Shown: positions 16,775 to 23,877 of the stretch, piece after piece
How positions within the stretch are numbered: position 1 is the first letter of the stretch
Layout: each line of letters opens with the position of its first letter
Origin: Clostridia bacterium
Lineage (GTDB): Bacteria; Bacillota; Clostridia; Oscillospirales; Acutalibacteraceae
NCBI GenBank assembly: GCA_017434895.1
Contig: JAFSGB010000014.1
Span: 1-64,000, forward strand
Length of the DNA stretch: 64,000 nucleotides
Direction of reading: 5' to 3'
The notes under the pieces: generated by a model
What the model was told of the DNA's origin: nothing
The model's database searches: none
Seen by the model: only the letters and a program-made list of their open reading frames with translations
Program-made: the position numbers and the translations under genes

Positions 16775-16804
16775 AAGCCGTCCTAAAAGGACGGCTTAAT
16801 TTTT
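16775..16804 (+). terminator. Intrinsic terminator of hup
   Basis: A perfect 10-bp stem AAGCCGTCCT / AGGACGGCTT with an AAA loop, followed by AATTTTT. It separates hup from rqcP. Confidence 0.9.
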
Positions 16805-16813
16805 GGAGTAAAT

Positions 16814-17053
16814 ATGAGACTAGACAAATTTTTAAAGGTATCCCGAATAATTAAACGCCGTACTGTTGCAAACGAGGCGTGTGATGCAGGCAGAGTGACA
16901 GTTAACGGAAAGGTTGCCCGCGCTTCCTATGATGTTAAAGTAGGGGATATAATCGAAATATCCTTTGGCGCCAGAAATTTTAAAGCAGAGGTTACAGACG
17001 TTAAGGAAACAATTAAAAAGGACGACGCTGTAAGTCTTTATAAACTGATTTAA
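16814..17053 (+). CDS. rqcP: S4-domain ribosome quality control protein RqcP (YabO)
   Basis: A 79-residue S4 RNA-binding domain protein: MRLDKFLKVSRIIKRRTVANE, then GRVTVNGKVARASYDVKVGD and a short basic end. This matches RqcP/YabO (Hsp15 family), which in Bacillus works with RqcH on stalled 50S subunits to add C-terminal Ala tails to nascent chains. It is followed by yabP, yabQ, divIC and yabR as in Bacillus, which strongly supports the assignment. A terminator hairpin starts at the stop codon. Confidence 0.93.
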   Translation: MRLDKFLKVSRIIKRRTVANEACDAGRVTVNGKVARASYDVKVGDIIEISFGARNFKAEVTDVKETIKKDDAVSLYKLI

Positions 17054-17075
17054 AACCGCTTTGAGCGGTTTTTTT
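17053..17075 (+). terminator. Intrinsic terminator after rqcP
   Basis: AACCGCT, loop TTG, AGCGGTT, then seven T. It begins at the rqcP stop codon, so yabP and later genes probably have a separate promoter, consistent with sporulation-specific expression. Confidence 0.85.
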
Positions 17076-17135
17076 CATATTTTTATCATTTCTTTAATAT
17101 ATTTTAAGAGAAAATATATTAGGGGAGGGCTTTTT

Positions 17136-17405
17136 TTGGAAGAGAATATCCGCAAAAGCCACAATATTATAGTTGAAGACAGAAAGAAGTTTACATTAAC
17201 GGGCGTAAAGGATGTACTGTCCTTTGATGAAAATGCCATAATGCTTGAGACGGCACTTGGAAAGCTGTCGGTTAAGGGTGAGGAACTGAAGCTCGGCCAG
17301 TTTGACACTCAAAAGGGGGATGTTTCTGGTTCGGGTAAGATTTATGCCTTGGTTTATACTACGGATGATGTTGGCGGCGGCTTTTTCTCCCGACTTTTTA
17401 AATAA
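17136..17405 (+). CDS. yabP: Sporulation protein YabP
   Basis: An 89-residue YabP, a sporulation protein needed for cortex formation together with YabQ in Bacillus. Recognisable sequence: SHNIIVEDRKKFTLTGVKDV, then DENAIMLETALGKLSVKGEEL. The start is taken as TTG at 17136, six to seven bases after AGGGGAGGG; the longer frame from 17061 would begin inside the rqcP terminator and give a hydrophobic leader the family does not have. The stop is two bases before the yabQ ATG. Confidence 0.88.
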   Translation: MEENIRKSHNIIVEDRKKFTLTGVKDVLSFDENAIMLETALGKLSVKGEELKLGQFDTQKGDVSGSGKIYALVYTTDDVGGGFFSRLFK

Positions 17406-17407
17406 TT

Positions 17408-17881
17408 ATGTGGGAAATAAGTAGCTCACTTCAGATGTTATCCTTTGCTCGGGCCGTAGGGTTGGGTGCGATTTTTTGCCTTTTTTATGATGTGCTGCGG
17501 GCGATAAGGAAGTGCTTTAAAAACTCGGCAATGATAATCTTTTTTGAGGATGTGATTTTTTCCCTAATTGTGGCATTTTCCACATTTTTGTTTTTACTAA
17601 GCGTTACAAATGGCGAAGTGCGGGGATTTATTTTGCTGGGAATGGGTATCGGCGTTGTACTTTCAAGAGTGACCGTTTCCGTTATATGGCTTAAGCTTTT
17701 AAGACTTATTTTAAACTCTGGAAAGGCGGCTTTTTTATGGGTTTCACGGGGATTTTACAGTGGTTTTGATTTTTTGGTTGGAAATACAGAAAAAATCTTG
17801 CAAAAATGCGGTAAAACATTAAAAAAAGTCTTGAAAAAGCTAGGGGGTTTGTTGTATACTAATAGGGATAGAAAAGTTTAG
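17408..17881 (+). CDS. yabQ: Spore cortex biosynthesis membrane protein YabQ
   Basis: A 157-residue membrane protein with the YabQ signature LGAIFCLFYDVLRAIRK followed by FFEDVIFSLIVAFSTFLFLL and two more hydrophobic segments. In Bacillus YabQ localises to the forespore membrane and is required for spore cortex formation. The basic C-terminus (KTLKKVLKKLGG) is probably cytosolic. It directly follows yabP and precedes divIC, the conserved order. Confidence 0.9.
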   Translation: MWEISSSLQMLSFARAVGLGAIFCLFYDVLRAIRKCFKNSAMIIFFEDVIFSLIVAFSTFLFLLSVTNGEVRGFILLGMGIGVVLSRVTVSVIWLKLLRLILNSGKAAFLWVSRGFYSGFDFLVGNTEKILQKCGKTLKKVLKKLGGLLYTNRDRKV

Positions 17882-17892
17882 GAGCAGTACTA

Positions 17893-18183
17893 ATGAAAGC
17901 TAAACCTAAAAAAAGCAAAAGTATTATTCTTCGTCTTTTCATATTGTTGGTTTGTGGATATTTTACTGTCACTCTCGGCGGCCTTTGGGGAAATCTTAAC
18001 GATAGTGTTAAAGAGCTTGAGGATTTGAAGCTGCAGCTTGCCACCGAGGAAAACGAGGTTAAGGAGCTTAAGGCTATGCTTGCAGATGAGTCTAATACTC
18101 CCTTGATTGAAAAAGCGGCAAGGGAAAGACTGGGGTACATCTATTCGGACGAGCAGGTGTTTATTGATATATCAGGTGACTGA
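17893..18183 (+). CDS. divIC: Septum formation initiator DivIC/FtsB-like
   Basis: A 96-residue bitopic protein: a basic N-terminus (KAKPKKSKS), one transmembrane helix at about residues 14-34, then an extracytoplasmic coiled coil (ELEDLKLQLATEENEVKELK) and the terminal AARERLGYIYSDEQVFID block typical of DivIC/FtsB. It forms the FtsL-DivIB-DivIC division subcomplex that activates septal peptidoglycan synthesis. Position between yabQ and yabR matches Bacillus. Confidence 0.92.
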   Translation: MKAKPKKSKSIILRLFILLVCGYFTVTLGGLWGNLNDSVKELEDLKLQLATEENEVKELKAMLADESNTPLIEKAARERLGYIYSDEQVFIDISGD

Positions 18184-18224
18184 TATTTAATATGTTCTAA
18201 ATTTGAGGAGGATTTCTTTTTCTT

Positions 18225-18680
18225 ATGGAGCTAAAGGTTGGGCAAATTGTGGACGCTAAAATTACCGGTATTACCGCGTTCGGTGTGTTTGTGGATATTG
18301 GAGAGGGTAAATCCGGTTTGGTACATATTTCCGAGGTGTCCCGTACCTATATTGATGACCTTAATGAGGTAGTTAAGATTGGTGACGCTGTTAAGGCAAA
18401 GATAATGAATATAGGGGAGGACGGTAAGATTTCACTTAGCATTAAGCGTGCATCGGAACCCGAAAAACGAGAAGCCAAAGTGCCCAGAGAACGCCGTGAA
18501 AGACCCCCTGTGACATCGCAGAAGCCGGATAATTCTTTTGTTTGGACTCCAAAGAAAACCGAGTCTGCCTCCTTTGAGGAAATGATGAGCCGCTTTAAGC
18601 AAGCCAGTGACGAGAAGTTTTCCGATTTAAAGAGGAAAAACCCAGAAGCCAAGCGTTCAAAGCGAGGAGCTTTTAAATAA
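18225..18680 (+). CDS. yabR: S1-domain RNA-binding protein (YabR-like)
   Basis: A 151-residue protein with one S1 domain at residues 1-75 (KVGQIVDAKITGITAFGVFV, then GLVHISEVS and VGDAVKAKIM-like sequence ending ISLSIKRA). A basic, disordered C-terminal tail (KRSKRGAFK at the end) follows. YabR/CvfD-type proteins associate with ribosomes or RNA; the precise function is unsettled. It ends the yabP-yabQ-divIC-yabR cluster, and a terminator follows. A GAGGAGG site lies 12-15 bases upstream of the ATG. Confidence 0.9.
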   Translation: MELKVGQIVDAKITGITAFGVFVDIGEGKSGLVHISEVSRTYIDDLNEVVKIGDAVKAKIMNIGEDGKISLSIKRASEPEKREAKVPRERRERPPVTSQKPDNSFVWTPKKTESASFEEMMSRFKQASDEKFSDLKRKNPEAKRSKRGAFK

Positions 18681-18690
18681 TTACCAAATA

Positions 18691-18718
18691 ACGGAGCGGC
18701 AAAGTCCGTTCCGTTTTT
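18691..18718 (+). terminator. Intrinsic terminator after yabR
   Basis: ACGGAGCGG and CCGTTCCGT form a 9-bp stem with one G-U pair around a CAAAGT loop, then five T. Confidence 0.8.
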
Positions 18719-18734
18719 AATTAGAGGTGAAAAG

Positions 18735-19580
18735 GTGATTAGAGAGATTGATGTTTCCGTAATTACGGAAAGTGTAAAAAAGCTTTGCATAAGTGCAAAC
18801 AAAAATCTGCCTTGTGACATTATCTATAAGATTACAAAGGCGAAAGATACTGAAACCGATGATAGGGCTTTCAGCGTTTTAGAGGAATTGGAAAAAAACA
18901 TAGAAACCTCTTGGAAAACGGGTTTGCCCATTTGTCAGGATACCGGAATGGCGGTTGTCTTTTTGGAAATCGGACAGGATGTGCATTTTGTGGGCGGTCT
19001 TTTGAACGATGCCGTTAACGAGGGTGTCCGTCAAGGCTATACCGAGGGACTTCTCAGAAAATCGGTGGTTGCTGACCCCTTAAAGCGTATCAATACCGAC
19101 GATAATACCCCTGCTGTTATTCATACTGAAATCGTAAAAGGGGACAAGATTAAAATTACCGTGGCACCCAAGGGCTTTGGCAGTGAAAATATGAGCGGTA
19201 TTAAAATGCTCACGCCCTCTCACGGATACGAGGGTGTTAAAGAGGCGGTTTTGGAAATCGTCAAGAAAGCATCAAACAATCCTTGTCCGCCAATGGTTAT
19301 CGGTGTAGGAATAGGTGGTGATTTTGAGCAATGTGCCCTGCTTTCTAAAAAGGCACTTTGCCGTAGCACTGATATTAGGAATGAAAATGAGCTTTACGCC
19401 AAAATGGAGGCCGAGCTTTTAGCGGAGATTAATGAGCTTGATATCGGTCCTCAAGGCTTTGGCGGCGACACAACGGCTCTGGCGGTGAATATTGAAACGG
19501 CGCCCACGCACATTGCGGGACTGCCGGTAGCTGTGAATATCGGTTGTCATATAACAAGACACGATTCTTGTGAGGTTTAA
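18735..19580 (+). CDS. fumA: Fumarate hydratase class I, alpha subunit
   Basis: A 281-residue protein covering the N-terminal (alpha) half of iron-sulfur class I fumarase/L-tartrate dehydratase. Seen: LPICQDTGMAVVFLEIG with a cluster Cys, then TPAVIHTEIVKGDKI, KGFGSENMS, NPCPPMVIGVGIGGDFEQC and the C-terminal PQGFGGDTTALAVNIE and CHITRHDS. Two-subunit enzymes need a separate beta subunit, usually encoded immediately downstream; here an RNA methyltransferase follows instead. Start is GTG at 18735 with AGAGG seven bases upstream. Activity depends on a beta subunit elsewhere. Confidence 0.92.
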   Translation: MIREIDVSVITESVKKLCISANKNLPCDIIYKITKAKDTETDDRAFSVLEELEKNIETSWKTGLPICQDTGMAVVFLEIGQDVHFVGGLLNDAVNEGVRQGYTEGLLRKSVVADPLKRINTDDNTPAVIHTEIVKGDKIKITVAPKGFGSENMSGIKMLTPSHGYEGVKEAVLEIVKKASNNPCPPMVIGVGIGGDFEQCALLSKKALCRSTDIRNENELYAKMEAELLAEINELDIGPQGFGGDTTALAVNIETAPTHIAGLPVAVNIGCHITRHDSCEV

Positions 19581-19581
19581 A

Positions 19582-20706
19582 ATGGATAAAATTAATTTGG
19601 TTGCCCCTTGCCTTTTCGGGGTAGAGAGTATTGCGGCGGACGAATTTCGCCGAATGGGATTTGAGGATATTAAAACCGAAAACGGTAGAGTTTTGCTTTC
19701 GGGTGAGAGCAATATGTTGGCTAGAGCTAATATTTGCTCCCGTTTTGCTGAGCGTATTTTAATTAATATGGGTGAGTTTAACGCCACCACATTTACCGAG
19801 CTTTTTGACGGTGTGAAGGCACTGCCATGGGAAAGCTTTATAGGGCGTGACGATGCTTTTCCAGTTAACGGTTGGAGTATTAATTCAAAGCTTTTCAGTA
19901 TTCCTGACTGCCAGTCAATTATAAAAAAGGCGATTGTAGAAAGACTTAAAACAAAATATAATTTAAGCATTTTTCCCGAAAGCGGTCCCGAATACAAAAT
20001 CCGTTTTTCCATTATGAAAGACGCGGTTACAATGATGATTGACACCAGCGGTGACGGACTTCACAAGCGTGGATACAGAAGGAATTCCAACGATGCACCT
20101 TTAAAGGAAACCCTTGCTGCCGCAATGTGCGATTTAGCAAGAATTTACTCTGATACCTGCCTTTTTGACCCGTTCTGCGGTAGCGGTACAATCCTTATAG
20201 AAGCGGCTCTAATGGCTAAAAATATTGCCCCTGGTCTTAGACGTTACTTTGCTGCCGAGCGTTTTGGATTTTTAGACGATAAAATTTGGCGTGAGGAACG
20301 CACACGTGCTCAAGATCTTATAAGAACTAATGTAGAGTTTGAGGCGCAAGGCTTTGATATTGACCCAAATGCAGTGGAGCTTACCCTTGCCAACGCTAAA
20401 AAGGCGGGGGTTGAGAGGTATGTTAAGGCGAGTGTAGGTAATGTTAGAGATTTTACACCGCCCGCAAAAAGATGCCTTACGATTACAAACCCACCCTACG
20501 GTGAGCGACTTTTGGATGTAAAATCTGCAGAGGAGCTTTACACCGTAATGGGTAAGCAGTTCCTACAAGGTGACGGACAAAAATATTATGTAATCAGTCC
20601 CCACGATATGTTTGAGGACTTCTATGGCAAAAAGGCTGACAAACGTCGTAAACTTTATAACGGTATGATTAAATGCCAGTTGTTTATGTATTTTAAAGGC
20701 AAATAA
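19582..20706 (+). CDS. rlmL: THUMP-domain 23S rRNA methyltransferase (RlmL/YpsC-like)
   Basis: A 374-residue class I RNA methyltransferase. The first about 60 residues are a ferredoxin-like region (NLVAPCLFGVESIAADEFRR), then a THUMP domain to about residue 150 (SGDGLHKRGYR) and a Rossmann methyltransferase with DPFCGSGTILIEAA (SAM site) and the catalytic TNPPYGERL, typical of N2-methylguanosine transferases. It lacks the second RlmK methyltransferase domain of the E. coli fusion, as is usual in Bacillota. The ATG at 19582 follows a GAGGT site that overlaps the fumA stop. Confidence 0.92.
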   Translation: MDKINLVAPCLFGVESIAADEFRRMGFEDIKTENGRVLLSGESNMLARANICSRFAERILINMGEFNATTFTELFDGVKALPWESFIGRDDAFPVNGWSINSKLFSIPDCQSIIKKAIVERLKTKYNLSIFPESGPEYKIRFSIMKDAVTMMIDTSGDGLHKRGYRRNSNDAPLKETLAAAMCDLARIYSDTCLFDPFCGSGTILIEAALMAKNIAPGLRRYFAAERFGFLDDKIWREERTRAQDLIRTNVEFEAQGFDIDPNAVELTLANAKKAGVERYVKASVGNVRDFTPPAKRCLTITNPPYGERLLDVKSAEELYTVMGKQFLQGDGQKYYVISPHDMFEDFYGKKADKRRKLYNGMIKCQLFMYFKGK

Positions 20707-20708
20707 AA

Positions 20709-20733
20709 AAGCAGTCATGCGACTGCTTTTTTA
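20709..20733. terminator. Bidirectional terminator between rlmL and the deacetylase gene
   Basis: AAGCAGTC, loop ATGC, GACTGCTT, flanked by A-rich and T-rich tracts on the two sides, so it can serve both convergent genes. Confidence 0.85.
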
Positions 20734-20740
20734 TTATGCT

Positions 20741-21592
20741 TTAATCTATATTAATTGTTTCGTTAGGCAATATTTTGTAGCTTGCATTGTTGGTTTCAAA
20801 CCATATTGTTTTAACAGTGGGGTTATAAACCATTGATCCGTCGGCACTGTATACTAATTGATGATATGCATTAATGTAATCGCAAATTTCACCGTTTGTA
20901 GCGTACCAAATATCGTCGCCCTTAAGCTGTTCACAAATTTTTTCAATTCTGTCCCAGCTATTGTTATTATTAAAATCGTAAGAATGACCCCATACAAAGA
21001 AAATTTTGGGAACGCGGCGTTGAAATGTTAATTTTGTCGGGTCTATTTGCATAAACTTTTCAATCAGTGTAAAGATATTTTCACTGTTGTGACCTATTGT
21101 TGGGTTCCACTCATACCAATTAGTAGGCAAATCAAGATTACCGTTAACCTTATTCAAGGAACGGGCATAAGAAATGTCAAGGTCTTGTAAGTAAGAAACT
21201 ATTCTGTCAAATGTTGTGCCGTTGCAAAAAAAATTTATACCCGAATGTGGATAGGCCATACCACGAACAAAAACTCCAAATTCTTTTTCCAAAAAGAGAC
21301 GGCAGTTAAGAACATCTCTAATTCCTTCAATCGGCCTGATTTTTCCGTTGGCTCGGTGTTGTTCACCATGAATTGCAATTTCGTGACCGGCATCTAGAAT
21401 AGCGGTTTTAATCTGCTCAAGATTCATATATTTTTCGGTTCCAATCCATGAACTGTTGAGATTAAAAGTACCTTTCATACCATATTTGTTGAAAATTTCT
21501 GCAAGCTTAATGTCGTGTATACAACCGTCGTCATAGCTGAAGGTAACAACTTTAAGCTTTCCTTCGGGAAAACGTAAAAATCTGTATTTCAT
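20741..21592 (-). CDS. Polysaccharide deacetylase (NodB-type)
   Basis: A 283-residue NodB-homology carbohydrate esterase 4 protein. Motif 1 is VTFSYDDG (catalytic and metal Asp), motif 2 is the IHGEQH segment (HxxxH metal ligands), and MAYPHSG and FFVWGHSYDF correspond to later motifs. No signal peptide or membrane helix is visible, so a cytoplasmic or non-classically located enzyme is implied; the substrate (an N-acetylated or O-acetylated sugar) is unknown. The gene is noticeably more AT-rich than its neighbours and sits just downstream of the tmRNA gene, a common insertion point, so acquisition by transfer is possible. No operon partner is present. Confidence 0.85.
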   Translation of the reverse strand: MKYRFLRFPEGKLKVVTFSYDDGCIHDIKLAEIFNKYGMKGTFNLNSSWIGTEKYMNLEQIKTAILDAGHEIAIHGEQHRANGKIRPIEGIRDVLNCRLFLEKEFGVFVRGMAYPHSGINFFCNGTTFDRIVSYLQDLDISYARSLNKVNGNLDLPTNWYEWNPTIGHNSENIFTLIEKFMQIDPTKLTFQRRVPKIFFVWGHSYDFNNNNSWDRIEKICEQLKGDDIWYATNGEICDYINAYHQLVYSADGSMVYNPTVKTIWFETNNASYKILPNETINID

Positions 21593-21721
21593 AATACACC
21601 TTGTTAAATTAAAAAAATGTTTTAAAGTTTAGGCTTTGTACTTATATCCGCACTTATGGCTCGGGGTTATAAACTTTAGATTTGTACAGACTTGAACGGA
21701 TTGGGTGTCGAGCCCCTTAAC
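21593..21721 (-). other. Gap downstream of the tmRNA 3' end; contains an unexplained near-repeat
   Basis: A 129-base stretch between ssrA and the deacetylase start. On the minus strand it contains GGCTCG and CGAGCC about 50 bases apart and two similar runs, TACAAATCTAAAGTTT and TACAAAGCCTAAACTTT. No gene or convincing terminator with a U-run is visible. Confidence 0.4.
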
Positions 21722-22065
21722 TGGTGGAGGTGGCGGGAATTGAACCCGCGTCCGAAAATTTATTCATATAAGCGTCTCCGAGTGCAGATGCTCTTTTAAG
21801 TTCTCTTGGTAATCGCCGAACATCAGGCTAATACCTTGAAAAGTCCCTACTGTGTGACGGTGGGTGGGACACCCCACCGTTCACATTTACCGCTAAAATG
21901 ACACCCTTGCCGAATCGCGGTGCTTTCGGGTCGGATGAGCAGCCTGATTAGGCTGCTAAAGCAACTTTATTGTTGTTAGTTAATTTTTTTACGGATTTTA
22001 AAGCGGTTCCGCACCGCTACTCGCTTCCTATACTGCAAAATCCCCGTCGAAACCTTTGCACCCCC
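21722..22065 (-). ncRNA. ssrA: Transfer-messenger RNA (tmRNA)
   Basis: One-piece tmRNA of about 344 nucleotides. The 5' end GGGGGTGCAAAGGTTTCGACGG and the 3' end GACGCGGGTTCAATTCCCGCC..CCACCA form the tRNA-Ala-like domain; the seven-base acceptor stem pairs with one G-U. A tag reading frame ends ...AAT AAA GTT GCT TTA GCA GCC TAA, giving a tag terminating NNNKVALAA, the degron-type end. The resume codon is not obvious (see findings). It releases stalled ribosomes with SmpB, whose gene lies directly upstream. Confidence 0.95.
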
Positions 22066-22160
22066 ATATATAAATATTTTGCTTTGCAAAATATTTAGTG
22101 AAGTGTGAAAAACGAAAAGTGAAATTTCGGTGTTCCGAATGGCGGAACATTATATAAGAT
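22066..22160 (-). other. smpB-ssrA spacer with two hairpins and a GTGAA-type repeat
   Basis: Contains a perfect 11-bp inverted repeat (AAATATTTTGC, TTT, GCAAAATATTT) at 22070-22099, immediately upstream of the tmRNA 5' end, a GTTCCG/CGGAAC hairpin near 22130-22148 just after smpB, and a run of AGTGAA-like units between them. Confidence 0.5.
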
Positions 22161-22619
22161 TTATCTGTTCTGTTCCTTCATTGCTCTGTCAATGGCTCTT
22201 GCGGCATCTCTTCTAGCGGCGTCCTCACGCTTGTCGTGAAGCTTTTTACCCTTGCAAAGTCCCAACTGAACCTTAACCAGTGAACCTTTAAAGTAAAGGG
22301 ACAGGGGTACCAGCGCCAATCCCTCTTGCTTAACAGTACCAAGTAATCTCATAATTTCATTTTTATGAAGCAAAAGCTTACGGTTTCTCATAGTAGGTTT
22401 GTTAAAAATGTTGCCGTGGTCATAAGGGCTAATGTGCATTTGCTTAATAATCATTTCACCGTTATCAATACTGCACCACGCGTCCTTTAAGTTCACACCA
22501 CCCTGCCTAATAGACTTCACTTCAGTACCTGAAAGGGTGATTCCGCACTCAAAGCTTTCAAGGACAAAATATTCGTGAAAAGCCTTTTTATTAGTCGTAA
22601 TATTTTTAATATTATCCAC
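22161..22619 (-). CDS. smpB: SsrA-binding protein SmpB
   Basis: A 152-residue SmpB that binds tmRNA and brings it to stalled ribosomes. Seen: TTNKKAFHEYFVLESFECGI, LSGTEVKSIRQGGVNLKDA, PYDHGN, RKLLLHKNEI and the basic C-terminal tail LCKGKKLHDKREDAARRDA. The GTG at 22619 (VDNIKN) is chosen because AAAGGAG lies seven bases upstream and the resulting length matches the family; the longer in-frame extension to 22718 encodes an unrelated Cys/Leu-rich stretch that overlaps the ferredoxin terminator. It directly precedes ssrA, a frequent pairing. Confidence 0.95.
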   Translation of the reverse strand: MDNIKNITTNKKAFHEYFVLESFECGITLSGTEVKSIRQGGVNLKDAWCSIDNGEMIIKQMHISPYDHGNIFNKPTMRNRKLLLHKNEIMRLLGTVKQEGLALVPLSLYFKGSLVKVQLGLCKGKKLHDKREDAARRDAARAIDRAMKEQNR

Positions 22620-22668
22620 ATAATCACTCCTTTCAAAGTTTACCATAAAGAGTAATAGAAAAGTGTCG

Positions 22669-22705
22669 AAAAAAAGGTGCCCACACAAAGTAAGGCACCG
22701 TTTTT
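22669..22705 (-). terminator. Intrinsic terminator of the ferredoxin gene
   Basis: On the minus strand GGTGCC pairs with GGCACC around a 12-base loop, followed by TTTTTTT. It lies between the ferredoxin stop and the smpB start. Confidence 0.75.
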
Positions 22706-22727
22706 CTTGTTTTAACAACTATGTTAA

Positions 22728-22898
22728 TTAGTCTTCAGCGATAGCCTCTACAGGACAACCTGCAGCACAAGCGCCACAGCTGATGCAGGTATCTGCATTA
22801 ATCTCGAACTGAGTATCACCCTCAGAGATAGCCTCTACAGGGCAAGCACCAGCACAAGCACCACAGCTGATGCAAGAGTCAGAAATTTTATAAGCCAC
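22728..22898 (-). CDS. 2[4Fe-4S] clostridial-type ferredoxin
   Basis: A 56-residue ferredoxin with two Cys motifs, CISCGACAGACPVEAI and CISCGACAAGCPVEAI, each CxxCxxCxxxCP, binding two [4Fe-4S] clusters. It is the low-potential electron carrier of fermentative clostridia (for pyruvate:ferredoxin oxidoreductase, hydrogenase and similar enzymes). The two halves are near-duplicates, as usual for the family. Start is GTG at 22898, eight bases after GGAGG; the ATG at 22913 overlaps that site. It is monocistronic with its own terminator. Confidence 0.95.
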   Translation of the reverse strand: MAYKISDSCISCGACAGACPVEAISEGDTQFEINADTCISCGACAAGCPVEAIAED

Positions 22899-23027
22899 CG
22901 AAAACACCTCCATAACATGGATTTTAAAGCCTTAATGCCTTACTTGATATATTGTAACAACTATTGACTCAAAAAGCAAGTAAAATATTTTACCAAACTG
23001 TAAATTTTAAAAATCAGTCGTTTTCTG

Positions 23028-23858
23028 TCACTTTTTGGGACTTTTACCCTTAAAGCTTATAAGCTTTACATTGTCTCGGTGTACCTTAAATGGCATACTT
23101 TCAGTATCAATTAGCTTAACAATTAAATTTCCGCTTATAAGGTTAGCATCTATTACAGTTGCTTTACCGTCGCAGGTTTTAACAATTGAACCAATCTTCG
23201 GTGTAAAAGAGGACAGGTGCTCATAAGCGTCCTGCTCGTATTTAAGGCAACACATAAGTCTGCCACAGCTACCGGAAACCTTTGTTGGATTGAGGGAAAG
23301 ACCTTGCTCCTTTGCCATTTTAATAGAAACGGCTTCAAAGTCACCCAAAAATCGCTTACAACAGTAGGGCTGACCGCAAATTCCAATTCCGCCCAACATT
23401 TTTGCTTCGTCTCTGACACCTATTTGGCGAAGCTCAATTCTGGTGTGGAATTCGCCTGCTAAATCTTTTACAAGCTCGCGGAAATCCACTCTGCCGTCGG
23501 CAGTAAAATAGAAAATAATTTGACTTGAGTCAAAGGAGTATTCTACCTGAGTGAGTTTCATTTCAAGGCCGTGCTCTTCGATTTTTTTCTCGCAGATTTT
23601 TAAAGCCTCGGCTTCCTTTTTGCGGTTTTCCTCAACTCGGTCAAAGTCCTTTTGGTTCGCAAAGCGAAGCATTTTTCGAAGTGGCTTTACTATTTTATCG
23701 TCCGGCACCATATGGTTTTCCTGACTGATAGTAGCCATCTCCTTACCCTTTTGCATTTCGACGATAATTTTATCGCCTACTTTAACTTTATTTCCGTCGG
23801 GGTCAAAGTAGTATTCCTTGCCGCCATTTCTAAATTTGATTGATACAACCTCTGTCAT
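23028..23858 (-). CDS. ricT: PSP1-family regulator RicT (YaaT)
   Basis: A 276-residue PSP1-domain protein. The Cys-rich core GICGQPYCCKRFLGDF and SGSCGRLMCCLKYEQDAY is the RicT/YaaT signature. In Bacillus RicT forms the Y-complex with RicA and RicF, which carries iron-sulfur clusters, stimulates the RNase Y mRNA maturation system, and affects sporulation and competence. It is last in the operon trpS-holB-ricT on the minus strand; holB-ricT adjacency is the Bacillus arrangement. The RBS is GGAGA-like, upstream of the ATG. Confidence 0.94.
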   Translation of the reverse strand: MTEVVSIKFRNGGKEYYFDPDGNKVKVGDKIIVEMQKGKEMATISQENHMVPDDKIVKPLRKMLRFANQKDFDRVEENRKKEAEALKICEKKIEEHGLEMKLTQVEYSFDSSQIIFYFTADGRVDFRELVKDLAGEFHTRIELRQIGVRDEAKMLGGIGICGQPYCCKRFLGDFEAVSIKMAKEQGLSLNPTKVSGSCGRLMCCLKYEQDAYEHLSSFTPKIGSIVKTCDGKATVIDANLISGNLIVKLIDTESMPFKVHRDNVKLISFKGKSPKK

Positions 23859-23877
23859 ATAAATCTCCTTCTAATTT

